Shown here: one piece after another, positions 56,796 through 64,000 of the stretch | Layout: the number at the start of each line of letters is the position of its first letter | Numbering within the stretch: the stretch's first letter is position 1 | Source: Streptomyces sp. NBC_00691 | GTDB taxonomy: Bacteria; Actinomycetota; Actinomycetes; Streptomycetales; Streptomycetaceae | Direction of reading: 5' to 3' | Assembly: GCF_036226665.1 (NCBI RefSeq) | Contig: NZ_CP109007.1 | Coordinates: forward strand, 4,938,501 to 5,002,500 | Length of the DNA stretch: 64,000 nt | Notes under the pieces: model-generated | Told to the model about the DNA's origin: nothing | The model's database searches: none | Seen by the model: only the letters and a program-made list of their open reading frames with translations | Program-made: the position numbers and the translations under genes

Positions 56796-57196
56796 CGACC
56801 GCCCTCCCCGAGGCCGACTGGGAGGCGCTGCGGGTCACGGCGCGCGAGGCCATGGCCCGCGCGTACGCCCCGTACTCGGGCTTCCCGGTCGGTGCGGCGG
56901 CCCGCGTCGAGGACGGGCGGACGGTCTCCGGCTGCAACGTGGAGAACGCCTCGTACGGCCTCAGCCTGTGCGCCGAGTGCGGGCTCGTCTCGGAGCTCCA
57001 GGCGACCGGCGGCGGGCGCCTCACGCACTTCGTGTGCGTGGACGGCCGGGGCGAGTGCCTGGTGCCGTGCGGCCGCTGCCGGCAGCTGCTGTACGAGTTC
57101 GGTGGGCCCGAGCTCGTCCTGGAGACACCCGCCGGGTTCCTGACGCTCGCCGAGATGCTGCCGCAGGCGTTCGGCCCGGACCACCTCGCGAAGTGA
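56792..57196 (+). CDS. cdd: cytidine deaminase
   Basis: A 134-residue homotetrameric-type cytidine deaminase converting (deoxy)cytidine to (deoxy)uridine. Zinc and catalytic motifs: GRTVSGCNVENASYGLSLCA with CAE (Cys ligand, Glu proton shuttle) and ECLVPCGRCRQLLYEF (PCxxC). YAPYSGFPVGAAARVEDGRT is the substrate-loop region. GTG 56792 overlaps the permease stop by four bases, so transport and deamination are translationally linked. A hairpin follows. Confidence 0.95.
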   Translation: MTTALPEADWEALRVTAREAMARAYAPYSGFPVGAAARVEDGRTVSGCNVENASYGLSLCAECGLVSELQATGGGRLTHFVCVDGRGECLVPCGRCRQLLYEFGGPELVLETPAGFLTLAEMLPQAFGPDHLAK

Positions 57197-57201
57197 ACCT
57201 C

Positions 57202-57238
57202 GGAGCGGCCCTTCCGGCACGATGGGAAGGGCCGCTCC
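57202..57238 (+). terminator. hairpin between cdd and deoA
   Basis: GGAGCGGCCCTTCC (57202-57215) pairs perfectly with GGAAGGGCCGCTCC (57225-57238), followed by TCCTTTCCCC. deoA may thus be partly uncoupled from the transporter operon. Confidence 0.7.
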
Positions 57239-57276
57239 TCCTTTCCCCCTCTATGCGCGTAGAAAGAGGCACCACC

Positions 57277-58554
57277 ATGGACGTCATCTCCGTCATCCGC
57301 ACGAAGCGGGACAAGGGCGAGCTGAGCCCGGAGCAGATCGACTGGGTCATCGACGCCTACACCCGCGGTGCGGTCGCCGACGAGCAGATGTCCGCCCTGG
57401 CCATGGCCATCCTGCTGAACGGCATGAACCGCGCGGAGATCGCCCGCTGGACGGCGGCCATGATCGCCTCCGGCGAGCGCATGAACTTCGACTCGCTCTC
57501 CCGCCCCACCGCCGACAAGCACTCCACCGGCGGCGTCGGCGACAAGATCACCCTCCCGCTCGCCCCGCTCGTCGCCGCCTGCGGCGCGGCCGTACCGCAG
57601 CTCTCCGGCCGCGGCCTCGGCCACACCGGTGGCACGCTCGACAAGCTGGAGTCCATCCCGGGCTGGCGCGCGCTGCTCTCCAACGAGGAGATGCTGCACG
57701 TCCTCGACACCACCGGCGCGGTCATCTGCGCGGCGGGCGACGGTCTGGCGCCGGCGGACAAGAAGCTGTACGCGCTCCGCGACGTCACGGGCACCGTGGA
57801 GGCCATCCCGCTGATCGCCTCCTCGATCATGTCGAAGAAGATCGCCGAGGGCACCGGCTCCCTGGTCCTCGACGTCAAGGTCGGCACCGGCGCCTTCATG
57901 AAGAACATCGAGGACGCCCGTGAGCTGGCCTCCACGATGGTCGGTCTCGGCACCGACAGCGGGGTGAAGACGGTCGCGCTGCTCACCGACATGTCCACGC
58001 CGCTCGGCCTCACCGCGGGCAACGCCCTGGAGGTCCGCGAGTCGGTCGAGGTCCTCGCCGGCGGCGGCCCGGCGGACGTCGTCGAGCTGACGATCGCACT
58101 GGCCCGCGAGATGCTCGAAGCGGCCGGCATCAAGGACGCGGACCCGGCGAAGGCGCTGGCCGACGGCTCGGCGATGGACCACTGGCGCCGGATGATCGCG
58201 GCCCAGGGCGGCGACCCGGACGCGGCCCTGCCGGTGGCCCGCGAGCAGCACGTCGTCACGGCCCCGTCCTCCGGCGTCCTGACCCGTCTCGACGCCTACG
58301 ACATCGGCATCGCCGCCTGGCGTCTGGGCGCGGGCCGCGCCCGCAAGGAGGACCCGGTGCAGGCCGGCGCCGGCGTCGAGCTGCACGCGAAGCCGGGCGA
58401 CACGGTGACGGCTGGCCAGCCCCTCGTCACCCTCCACACGGACACCCCGGAGAAGTTCGACTACGCGCTGCAGTCGCTGGGCTCGGCCTGGGACATCGCG
58501 GCCGCGGGCACGGAGTTCACCCCGAACCCGATCGTCCTGGACCGCATCGCGTAG
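57277..58554 (+). CDS. deoA: thymidine phosphorylase
   Basis: A 425-residue pyrimidine nucleoside phosphorylase splitting (deoxy)thymidine or (deoxy)uridine with phosphate. Motifs: MDVISVIRTKRDKGELSPEQ, MNFDSLSRPTADKHSTGGVG (phosphate loop with KHSTGG), SGRGLGHTGGTLDKLESIPG (the DeoA signature), SSIMSKKIAEGTGSLVLDVK. The C-terminal domain ends with PNPIVLDRIA. It completes a salvage route with the transporter and Cdd: cytidine to uridine to uracil plus ribose phosphate. ATG 57277 has AAAGAGG upstream. Confidence 0.95.
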   Translation: MDVISVIRTKRDKGELSPEQIDWVIDAYTRGAVADEQMSALAMAILLNGMNRAEIARWTAAMIASGERMNFDSLSRPTADKHSTGGVGDKITLPLAPLVAACGAAVPQLSGRGLGHTGGTLDKLESIPGWRALLSNEEMLHVLDTTGAVICAAGDGLAPADKKLYALRDVTGTVEAIPLIASSIMSKKIAEGTGSLVLDVKVGTGAFMKNIEDARELASTMVGLGTDSGVKTVALLTDMSTPLGLTAGNALEVRESVEVLAGGGPADVVELTIALAREMLEAAGIKDADPAKALADGSAMDHWRRMIAAQGGDPDAALPVAREQHVVTAPSSGVLTRLDAYDIGIAAWRLGAGRARKEDPVQAGAGVELHAKPGDTVTAGQPLVTLHTDTPEKFDYALQSLGSAWDIAAAGTEFTPNPIVLDRIA

Positions 58555-58600
58555 TGGCCTGATCGACGCTGGCATGTGCCAGTGACACCTTCGGGTGAAC

Positions 58601-58626
58601 GGGACCGGCGGACCTCCGCCGGTCCC
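58601..58626 (+). terminator. terminator after deoA
   Basis: GGGACCGGCGGA (58601-58612) pairs with TCCGCCGGTCCC (58615-58626) with a 2-base loop, 46 bases after the stop. Confidence 0.7.
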
Positions 58627-58630
58627 GTCC

Positions 58631-58753
58631 GTCTGGGGGGAGCCGAAGGGAGACGTCTACCGCGTCCTCCGCGCCGTGCCGTTCGGCGAGGACATCCACC
58701 TCCCCGCCCCCTTCGGCCTCGCCCTCGACACCGCCGAGTTCCCCGTCAGCTGA
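58631..58753 (+). pseudogene. C-terminal fragment of Uma2-family nuclease
   Basis: In one frame the bases read SVWGEPKGDVYRVLRAVPFG, EDIHLPAPFGLALDTAEFPV, S, stop. This is the typical end of Uma2 (DUF820) endonuclease-like proteins of Streptomyces (EPK, VPFGE, LPEPFG, LDTSEFP). There is no start, and the sequence upstream is the deoA terminator, so only about 41 codons remain. It ends inside the convergent HAD gene's 3' end (58746). Confidence 0.6.
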
Positions 58754-59393
58754 GCAGCCCCGTCAGCTCCCGCATGTGCTCGAAGACCACCGTGCCCGGG
58801 CCCGTCAGCCGGGCCGCCGGGGTCAGGCCGCCGGTGTAGCCGAAGGCGCGCATCCCGGCCGCCCGGGCCGCCCGCACGCCGTACGGGCTGTCCTCGACCA
58901 CCGCGCAGCGCTCCGGCGGGACGCCCATCGCGGCCGCCGCGTGCAGGAAGAGGTCCGGGGCCGGCTTGCCCCGGGCGACGTCGCGGGCGCTGAACATCCG
59001 GCCCTCGAAACGGTCCAGGAGGCCGGTGCGGCCGAGGTTCTTCCGGATGGAGGCGTGGCTGCCGTTGGAGGCGAGACAGTACGGCACGGCCAGCGCGTCC
59101 AGAAGATCCGTGACGCCTTCCACGGCCGTCAGTTCCGCGTCCAGGGCGTCCTCGTACCGCTGCGTGAAGGGCGCCTGCCAGCCGGGCCGCAGCGGGCGGC
59201 CCCGGCGCTCCTCCACGATCGTGGTGAGCATGTCGTGCGGGGAGCCGACGAAGTACTCGATCATCTCCGCCTCGGTGAACTCCGCCCCGAGGCTCGCGAA
59301 CACCTCGCGGTCCACGCGGCAGTAGATCCGCTCGCTGTCCACCAGGACACCGTCGCAGTCGAAGATCACCAGTTCGGCGGGCTCAGGATTCAT
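58746..59393 (-). CDS. HAD-family sugar-phosphatase-like hydrolase
   Basis: A 215-residue HAD phosphatase of the beta-phosphoglucomutase/GPH type. Motif I is LVIFDCDGVLVDSERIYCRV (Asp nucleophile), a cap domain of about 60 residues follows, motif II is YCLASNGSHASIRKNLGRTG, and motifs III/IV are ARGKPAPDLFLHAAAAMGV and CAVVEDSPYGVRAARAAGMR. Substrate not determinable. ATG 59393 is preceded by TAGGGT with 7 bases between, so it is probably leaderless; the longer frame to 59453 is unlikely. Confidence 0.92.
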   Translation of the reverse strand: MNPEPAELVIFDCDGVLVDSERIYCRVDREVFASLGAEFTEAEMIEYFVGSPHDMLTTIVEERRGRPLRPGWQAPFTQRYEDALDAELTAVEGVTDLLDALAVPYCLASNGSHASIRKNLGRTGLLDRFEGRMFSARDVARGKPAPDLFLHAAAAMGVPPERCAVVEDSPYGVRAARAAGMRAFGYTGGLTPAARLTGPGTVVFEHMRELTGLLS

Positions 59394-59458
59394 GGTCCCG
59401 ACCCTAAGGCCGAAGCGATCACCGATGAGTTCCGGTCCGGGAGCCGGTCTCAAGCCGT

Positions 59459-59737
59459 GTGGACACCAGTCGACCGCTCGTCGTGACCCTGCCCGCCCGC
59501 CCCACGAGGGACGAGGTGGTGCGTCTCTGTGCCGAGCTCGGGGCCGCGCCGCCCGGGGACGTGGTCTGCGAGGTCGGCGCGCTCGCGCCCGCCGACCTCG
59601 CCGCCGTCGACGCCCTCGCCCGGCTGAAACTCGCCGCCGGACGCAGCGGTCACCGGATCCGGTTCCACGGAGCGGGGCCCGACCTGCGGGCCCTGCTCCT
59701 GCTCACCGGTCTCGACGGGACCCTGGGTCCCGTCTGA
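59459..59737 (+). CDS. STAS-like small protein
   Basis: A 92-residue protein with the look of a STAS (anti-anti-sigma) domain lacking its usual length: ALAPADLAAVDALARLKLAA, GRSGHRIRFHGAGPDLRALL, LLTGLDGTLG. Its conserved core (ADLAAVDALARLxLAAxxxG) resembles SpoIIAA-like folds, but the phospho-accepting Ser of classical partners is replaced by Ala-Ala-Val-Asp, so phosphorylation is doubtful. GTG 59459; no close partner kinase or phosphatase is present. It is convergent with the sigma gene. Confidence 0.7.
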   Translation: MDTSRPLVVTLPARPTRDEVVRLCAELGAAPPGDVVCEVGALAPADLAAVDALARLKLAAGRSGHRIRFHGAGPDLRALLLLTGLDGTLGPV

Positions 59738-59746
59738 CGACAGGCC

Positions 59747-60721
59747 CTAGGCCTCCAGCCGGGCCGGCAGGTCGAAGAGCGGGAACCAGCGCTCGGTGTC
59801 CAGGAAGAAGTCCATGCCGGCGACCTTGCCGTCGCGGAGCTCCAGGACGATCAGCGCCCACGGGCTGAAACCGCCCGTCGACGGGTCCGGGTGGTACTGC
59901 GCGAAGGCCGGGGAGCCGTTCGCCACGGTCGGCACCAGCTTCGAGCCGGCGCACACCTCGCCGACGCCCAGCATCCAGCCGACGATGTCGTCGTGCCCCT
60001 GGAGCCAGAGGTCGTACGGCGGCATGGACATGGTCGCGTCCTCGTGGAGGAGCGCGGTCAGCGCCTTCATGTCGTAGCCCTCGAACGCGGCGACATAGCG
60101 CTCCAGGAGCGCCTTCTGCTCCTCGTCGAGGGGGTTCGCGGTGTCGGAGGCGGCCGGCGCCTGCTCGGCCAGCGTCGCGCGGGCCCGCTGGAGGGCGCTG
60201 TTGACCGAGGCGACGGAGGTGTCGAGGAGCTCGGCGACCTCGCTCGCCTTCCAGGCCAGCACCTCGCGCAGGATGAGCACCGCCCGCTGCTTGGGCGGCA
60301 GATGCTGGAGCGCGGCCACGAACGCGAGCCGTACGGTCTCCCGGGAGACGGCCGTCTCCGCCGGGTCGGCGACCGAGGGCAGCACCCGCCCGTCGGGAAC
60401 GGGCTCCAGCCAGGTGATCTCCGGCTGCTTGACGAGCTGCGCCTGCGCGACCGGCGTCGGAGAGGTCAGGTCCATGGGGCGCGCCCTCCGGTTGCCCGCG
60501 TTCAGCGCGTCCAGGCAGACGTTGGTGGCGATCCGGTAGAGCCAGGACCGCAGGGAGGAGCGTCCCTCGAAGGAGTCGATGGCCTTCCAGGCCCGCACCA
60601 TGGTGTCCTGCACCGCGTCCTCCGCCTCGAAGGAGGATCCGAGCATCCGGTAGCAGTAACCGGTCAGCTCCCTGCGGTACTTGTCGAGTTCGTCGGTCGT
60701 CGCGGTCGCGGCGTCACTCAT
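59747..60721 (-). CDS. sigma factor with C-terminal SnoaL-like domain
   Basis: A 324-residue sigma factor of the SigG-type (TIGR02960-like) group. Region 2 (YCYRMLGSSFEAEDAVQDTM, SSLRSWLYRIATNVCLDALN) and region 4 (LPPKQRAVLILREVLAWKAS, EVAELLDTSVASVNSALQRA) are followed by a SnoaL-like tail (about 200-324, YVAAFEGYDMKALTALLHED, MDFFLDTERWFPLFDL). The tail likely modulates activity in place of a separate anti-sigma factor, and none is adjacent. ATG 60721 is preferred over 60754. Confidence 0.92.
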   Translation of the reverse strand: MSDAATATTDELDKYRRELTGYCYRMLGSSFEAEDAVQDTMVRAWKAIDSFEGRSSLRSWLYRIATNVCLDALNAGNRRARPMDLTSPTPVAQAQLVKQPEITWLEPVPDGRVLPSVADPAETAVSRETVRLAFVAALQHLPPKQRAVLILREVLAWKASEVAELLDTSVASVNSALQRARATLAEQAPAASDTANPLDEEQKALLERYVAAFEGYDMKALTALLHEDATMSMPPYDLWLQGHDDIVGWMLGVGEVCAGSKLVPTVANGSPAFAQYHPDPSTGGFSPWALIVLELRDGKVAGMDFFLDTERWFPLFDLPARLEA

Positions 60722-60805
60722 CGGGTCCACACCCCACTCACCCCTCACCGGCACCCGTTCGGTGCCGGTGAGAGGGAAGCTACCGCAGCGGACTGACAGC
60801 CGGGG

Positions 60806-61513
60806 TCAGGTTCCCGGCTTGCGCCCGTAGATGAAGACGTCGTCGCCGTTCCGGAGCAGGCTCCAGTACACCTTGGCGTCTCTCGACGTCATGTTGACGC
60901 AGCCGCCGGAGCCCGGCGGGTTCCACATGGACTTGGTCGTCGAGTGGAAGGCCTGCCCGCCGTCGAAGAACTGCGAGTACGGCATGGAGACGTGGTAGAG
61001 CGTCGACCAGTGGTTGATGTTCCGCCAGTAGATCTTCTTCGACCCGGTCCGGGTCTCGGTGCCGTCCTTGCCCGTACGGACCGGCACGGGGCCGTACTTG
61101 AGGCGGGCGCCGTCCTGGATCCAGGTCAGCTGGCGGGTCAGGTCGACGCAGGCGATCCGGCCCCGGTTGGTCGGACACGAGCCCGCGCGGTTGGGATTGG
61201 TGCCCGCCGCCCTCTGCTGGAGCATCGTGTTCATCGTGCGCCAGGTGACCGTCCCGGCGTACCCCACGGTCGGGGTGATGCCGTGCTTCGCCTGGAAGGA
61301 CTGGATCGCCTTGCAGTCGGCGAGCGACTGGCGTCCGTCGACCGGACGGCCGAGGAACTTCTCCACCTGCTTCTGGTACGGGCCCGTCGTCACGTTGCAG
61401 GACGCCGCCTGCGCCGGAGCGGCGCCGAGCGCGATCGTCATCGGCAGCACCAGCGAGGTGAGGCCTGCCGCGATGCCGGCTCTTCCGGCTATCCGGCCCG
61501 TGATTCTCTTCAT
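60806..61513 (-). CDS. secreted L,D-transpeptidase
   Basis: A 235-residue secreted protein. Signal peptide 1-36 ends at AAPAQAAS. A peptidoglycan-binding-like segment (VEKFLGRPVDGRQSLADCKA, QSFQAKHGITPTVGYAGTVT) precedes the YkuD catalytic domain with IACVDLTRQLTWIQDGARL and FHSTTKSMWNPPGSGGCVNM. The usual SHGC is SGGC here, which keeps the Cys but replaces the preceding His with Gly. ATG 61513 has a GGGGGAG site. It differs from the lipoprotein L,D-transpeptidase elsewhere in the window. Confidence 0.9.
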   Translation of the reverse strand: MKRITGRIAGRAGIAAGLTSLVLPMTIALGAAPAQAASCNVTTGPYQKQVEKFLGRPVDGRQSLADCKAIQSFQAKHGITPTVGYAGTVTWRTMNTMLQQRAAGTNPNRAGSCPTNRGRIACVDLTRQLTWIQDGARLKYGPVPVRTGKDGTETRTGSKKIYWRNINHWSTLYHVSMPYSQFFDGGQAFHSTTKSMWNPPGSGGCVNMTSRDAKVYWSLLRNGDDVFIYGRKPGT

Positions 61514-61590
61514 GATCGTCAACTCCCCCTAGAGTCCTATCTGTCAGGACGTCCGGGGGAGCGACTCAGTTGCAGCGGATCCGGCCGTAA

Positions 61591-62874
61591 TCAGCAGGAC
61601 GCCGCGAGCTGTCCCTGCCGGGCCTCCACGCGCGCGCTGTGGCTGCCGTACAGGGTCACCGAGACGACACCGAGGACCGCGACGAGGCCGATCAGGACGG
61701 TGCCGGCCCATCCGCCCGCGTGGAACGCGATCGCGCCGAGCGTGCCGCCCGCGCTGCTGCCCAGGTAGTAGGCGGACTGGTAGAGCGCGGAGGCCTGCGC
61801 GCGGCCCGTGGTGGCCGTACGGCTGACCGAGGAGGAGGCGACCGCATGGCCCGCGAAGAAGCCGGCGGTGATCAGGACGAGGCCCGCGAGGACCGCCGGC
61901 AGCGCGTCGGAGAGCGAGAGCAGCAGGCCCGCGGCGGTGGTGGAGACCGCCAGGTAGAGGGCCCCGCGCCGGCCGAGCCGGCCGACGAGCCGGCCCGCGG
62001 CGGCGGAGGAGACCGTACCGACCAGGTAGATCAGGAAGATCGACCCGATCACGCCCTGCGGCAGTGAGAACGGGGCCTCGACCAGCCGGTAGCCGATCAC
62101 GGTGTACACCGCGCCGAACACCGTCATGAACAGGGCGCCGATCACGTAGAGACGCATCAGCAGCGGGTCGGCGAGGTGCGTCCGTACGGTCCGGGCGAGC
62201 GCCTTCGGGTTGAGCGTGCCGGGCGTGAAGTGCCGTGCCTTCGGCAGCAGCGCCCGGAAGGCCAGCGCGCACAGCAGCGACGTCAGGCCGACGGCGGCCA
62301 GACCCGCCCGCCAGCCCCACATCTGGGCCACCCAGCCGGTCACCAGGCGGCCGCTCATGCCGCCGATCGAGTTGCCCGCCACGAACAGGCCGATCGCGGC
62401 GATCAGCGCCCTGGGGCGGACCTCCTCGGCGAGGAAGGCCATCGCGGAGGCCGGAAGACCCGCGAGCGCGGCGCCCTGGATCGCGCGGAGGGCGATCAGG
62501 GACTCCAGGTTCGGGGCGAGCGGCACGAGGAGCGCGATGCCGACCGCGACCGACAGCGAGGCGATCATCATCGTGCGCCGGCCGAAGCGCTCCGAGAGGG
62601 CGCTGAGCGGGAGCACGCACAGGGCGAGGGCCGCGGTCGCGGCCGAGACCGTCCAGGAGGCGGCGGAAGCGCTGGCGCCGAACTCGGCCGAGATGGCCGG
62701 GAGGAGGGCCTGTGTGGAGTAGAGGAGCGCGAAGGCGGCGAGGCCGGCGGCGAAGAGCGCGAGGCTCATCCGGCGGTGACCGGGGGCGCCGGGGGCGAGG
62801 CGGGTGTCGGCAGGGGCGGGGCGGGTGTCGGCGGACGCGTGGGTGGCGGCCGCCGCGGTACTGGCGGAAGGCAT
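61591..62874 (-). CDS. MFS drug-resistance-type transporter
   Basis: A 427-residue major facilitator with about 12 helices, beginning with an Ala-rich polar stretch and HRRMSLALFAAGLAAFALLY. The segment ALCVLPLSALSERFGRRTMM is the loop-2/3 signature, and GNSIGGMSGRLVTGWVAQMW and ASSSVSRTATTGRAQASALY fit the YnfM/CmlR-like group. It is divergent from a LysR regulator 62 bases away and probably controlled by it. Substrate unknown. ATG 62874. Confidence 0.9.
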   Translation of the reverse strand: MPSASTAAAATHASADTRPAPADTRLAPGAPGHRRMSLALFAAGLAAFALLYSTQALLPAISAEFGASASAASWTVSAATAALALCVLPLSALSERFGRRTMMIASLSVAVGIALLVPLAPNLESLIALRAIQGAALAGLPASAMAFLAEEVRPRALIAAIGLFVAGNSIGGMSGRLVTGWVAQMWGWRAGLAAVGLTSLLCALAFRALLPKARHFTPGTLNPKALARTVRTHLADPLLMRLYVIGALFMTVFGAVYTVIGYRLVEAPFSLPQGVIGSIFLIYLVGTVSSAAAGRLVGRLGRRGALYLAVSTTAAGLLLSLSDALPAVLAGLVLITAGFFAGHAVASSSVSRTATTGRAQASALYQSAYYLGSSAGGTLGAIAFHAGGWAGTVLIGLVAVLGVVSVTLYGSHSARVEARQGQLAASC

Positions 62875-62900
62875 GTCTCGAACGTAGGACGCCCCGTTTC

Positions 62901-62929
62901 ATGCGTCCAATGCATGGAACTGCTGTAAT
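62901..62929. promoter_or_regulatory. LysR-type binding site and -10 between MFS and lysR
   Basis: ATGCGTCCAATGCAT (62901-62915) is a 15-base dyad (ATGC-N7-GCAT) of the T-N11-A type bound by LysR proteins. TGTAAT (62924-62929) is a -10 candidate followed by 7 bases and the ATG of the lysR gene, so that message is probably leaderless. Confidence 0.55.
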
Positions 62930-62936
62930 CGTTCCC

Positions 62937-63932
62937 ATGGTGCATGAGTACAGGTCACAGCTTCGCCTGTCACCGAACAGTAACGAAGAAGACATGGGAC
63001 TGCTGCTCGCGCCGCGGCTCGCGTATTTCGCCGCGGTCGCCCGGCACGAGCATGTGACCAGGGCCGCTGCCGAGATGGGCGTCCCGCAGTCCACGCTCTC
63101 CCGGGCGATGGTCCGGCTCGAACAGGACCTCGGCGTGAGCCTCTTCGCCCGCCGCGGCCGGACGGTCTCCCTCACCCCCGCGGGGCGCCGCTTCCTGACC
63201 GCGGCCGAGCGGGCCCTCGCCGAGGTGGAGCGGGCGGCCGACACCGTACGGGCCGACGCCGACCCCACCGCGGGCCGCGTCGCCTTCGGCTTCCTCCACA
63301 CCATGGGCTCCGAGACCGTCCCCGGTCTCATCCGCGCCTTCCGCGTCGACCACCCGGGGATCCGTTTCACCCTCGTCCAGAACTACGGCGAGGCCATGAT
63401 CGAACGGCTCCGGGCCGGCGACCTCGACCTCTGTCTGACCTCGCCCGTGCCGGACGCGCCGGACCTGGTCGCGCGGCGCCTCGACGAGCAGCGGCTCCGG
63501 CTCGTCGTCCCCGACGACCACCGGCTCGCGGGCCGTAAGCGGGTCCGCCTCGCCGAGGCCGCCGACGAGACCTTCGTGACCCTGGAACCGGGGTACGGGC
63601 TCCGCCGCATCACCGACGACCTCTGTGCCGAGGCCGGCTTCAAGCCCCGGATCGCCTTCGAGGGAGAGGAGGCCGAGACCCTGCGCGGCCTGGTCGCCGC
63701 GGGCCTCGGCGTCGCCCTGCTGCCGCCGCCCGCGGTGCCGCGCCCCGGAGTCGTCGAACTCACCGTCACGGCGCCGCGCGCGGCCCGCGAGATCGGCGTC
63801 GCCTGGCTGGACGGCCACCCGGACACGGCCCCGGTGGCCGCCTTCAAGAAGTTCCTGCTCGGCAGGCGCGGCCATCTGCTCCCGAAGGAGCCCGCCGCGC
63901 CGCTGTTCCCGGAGGACCTCTCACCTCCGTAG
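62937..63932 (+). CDS. LysR family transcriptional regulator
   Basis: A 331-residue LysR protein. HTH at about 24-85: LAPRLAYFAAVARHEHVTRA, AAEMGVPQSTLSRAMVRLEQ (recognition helix), LGVSLFARRGRTVSLTPAGR. The co-inducer domain follows (GRVAFGFLHTMGSETVPGLI, NYGEAMIERLRAGDLDLCLT, GLGVALLPPPAV). It is divergent from an MFS pump and is probably its activator or repressor. ATG 62937 is the conserved-looking start (MVHEYRS), while ATG 62994 with GAAGAAG upstream is possible. Confidence 0.92.
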   Translation: MVHEYRSQLRLSPNSNEEDMGLLLAPRLAYFAAVARHEHVTRAAAEMGVPQSTLSRAMVRLEQDLGVSLFARRGRTVSLTPAGRRFLTAAERALAEVERAADTVRADADPTAGRVAFGFLHTMGSETVPGLIRAFRVDHPGIRFTLVQNYGEAMIERLRAGDLDLCLTSPVPDAPDLVARRLDEQRLRLVVPDDHRLAGRKRVRLAEAADETFVTLEPGYGLRRITDDLCAEAGFKPRIAFEGEEAETLRGLVAAGLGVALLPPPAVPRPGVVELTVTAPRAAREIGVAWLDGHPDTAPVAAFKKFLLGRRGHLLPKEPAAPLFPEDLSPP

Positions 63933-64000
63933 TGAGCCCCCGAACCCCGCCGCGAGCGGCATCCGCAGGCCCAGCGGCGGGGGAGCGGCCATCGCGTCGG
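63921..64000 (-). CDS. 3' end of a further leftward gene (partial)
   Basis: From the window edge the minus strand reads DAMAAPPPLGLRMPLAAGFG, GSLRR, stop, with high third-position GC and an overlap of 12 bases with the lysR 3' end. Too short to identify; it could also be chance open frame. Confidence 0.3.
   Translation of the reverse strand, partial: DAMAAPPPLGLRMPLAAGFGGSLRR

Noticed and set aside
1..64000. tRNA, rRNA, CRISPR arrays and complete insertion sequences
   Set aside because: No cloverleaf, repeat-spacer array or transposase with terminal repeats was found on reading both strands; a dedicated scan (tRNAscan, CRISPR finder) would be needed to exclude short ones.

Overview
The window is 64 kb of very GC-rich actinobacterial chromosome, almost certainly Streptomyces. 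Third codon positions are nearly all G or C, GTG starts and 1- or 4-base start/stop overlaps are common, several starts look leaderless, and the gene order (mdh, rocD/glyA, trpS, sdhCDAB, a teichulosonic-acid-type cluster, a BMP-type ABC transporter with cdd and deoA) follows the core region of S. coelicolor around SCO4827 to SCO4890. It is mainly conserved core chromosome with one small scar of an integrative element. No rRNA, tRNA or CRISPR array was seen.

Layout. 0-6.6 kb: an HTH/DUF2690 membrane protein, mdh, a coupled PEP-mutase-like/AhpD-like pair opposite a MocR regulator, and a DMT exporter. 6.6-9 kb: a lipoprotein plus glutathionylspermidine-synthase-like ligase resembling enterobacterial YgiB/YgiC, and a secreted polysaccharide deacetylase with a candidate DasR site. 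9-15 kb: rocD, then glyA behind a clear ZTP (pfl) riboswitch, an ECF sigma/membrane-partner pair, trpS and a 2H phosphoesterase. 15-21 kb: DprE2-like reductase, BrkB-family membrane protein, D-Ala-D-Ala carboxypeptidase, then the integration scar: a SCO4848-family gene broken at the known phage phiBT1 attachment position, followed by the N-terminal remnant of a phiBT1-type serine integrase, an intact inverted SCO4848-family copy, and a C-terminal remnant of the broken gene. A metallophosphoesterase follows.

21-27.5 kb: a peptide-type solute-binding protein; an operon of membrane protein, DCC protein and TetR regulator behind two TTGAACG[CT]GTTCAA operators; an alpha/beta hydrolase; and a divergent MFS/MarR pair sharing an operator. 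27.8-31.3 kb: sdhCDAB, read leftward, ending at a U-tract terminator. 31.4-39.3 kb: OHCU decarboxylase, GH20 hexosaminidase lipoprotein, DUF4328 protein, a Clp-N/HTH protein whose promoter carries a dyad operator, a sigma factor coupled to a membrane protein with an acidic extracellular tail, and an L,D-transpeptidase lipoprotein. 39.4-42.6 kb: methylmalonyl-CoA-mutase-like large subunit, LeuE-like exporter, MerR regulator.

42.7-49.9 kb is a nonulosonic-acid (Kdn/sialic-like) cell-wall polymer cluster: two coupled glycosyltransferase genes to the left and, divergently from matching leaderless promoters, a putative glycosyltransferase, a CMP-nonulosonate synthetase fused to a KdsC-like phosphatase, a NeuB-like synthase and a second polymerase-like protein. 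50-58.6 kb: an M20 amidohydrolase and a nucleoside uptake and salvage locus (BMP lipoprotein, RbsA-type ATPase, two permeases, cytidine deaminase, thymidine phosphorylase). 58.6-64 kb: a Uma2 fragment, a HAD phosphatase, a STAS-like protein, a sigma factor with a SnoaL-like tail, a second L,D-transpeptidase, and a divergent MFS/LysR pair. The last 80 bases hold the 3' end of one more leftward gene.
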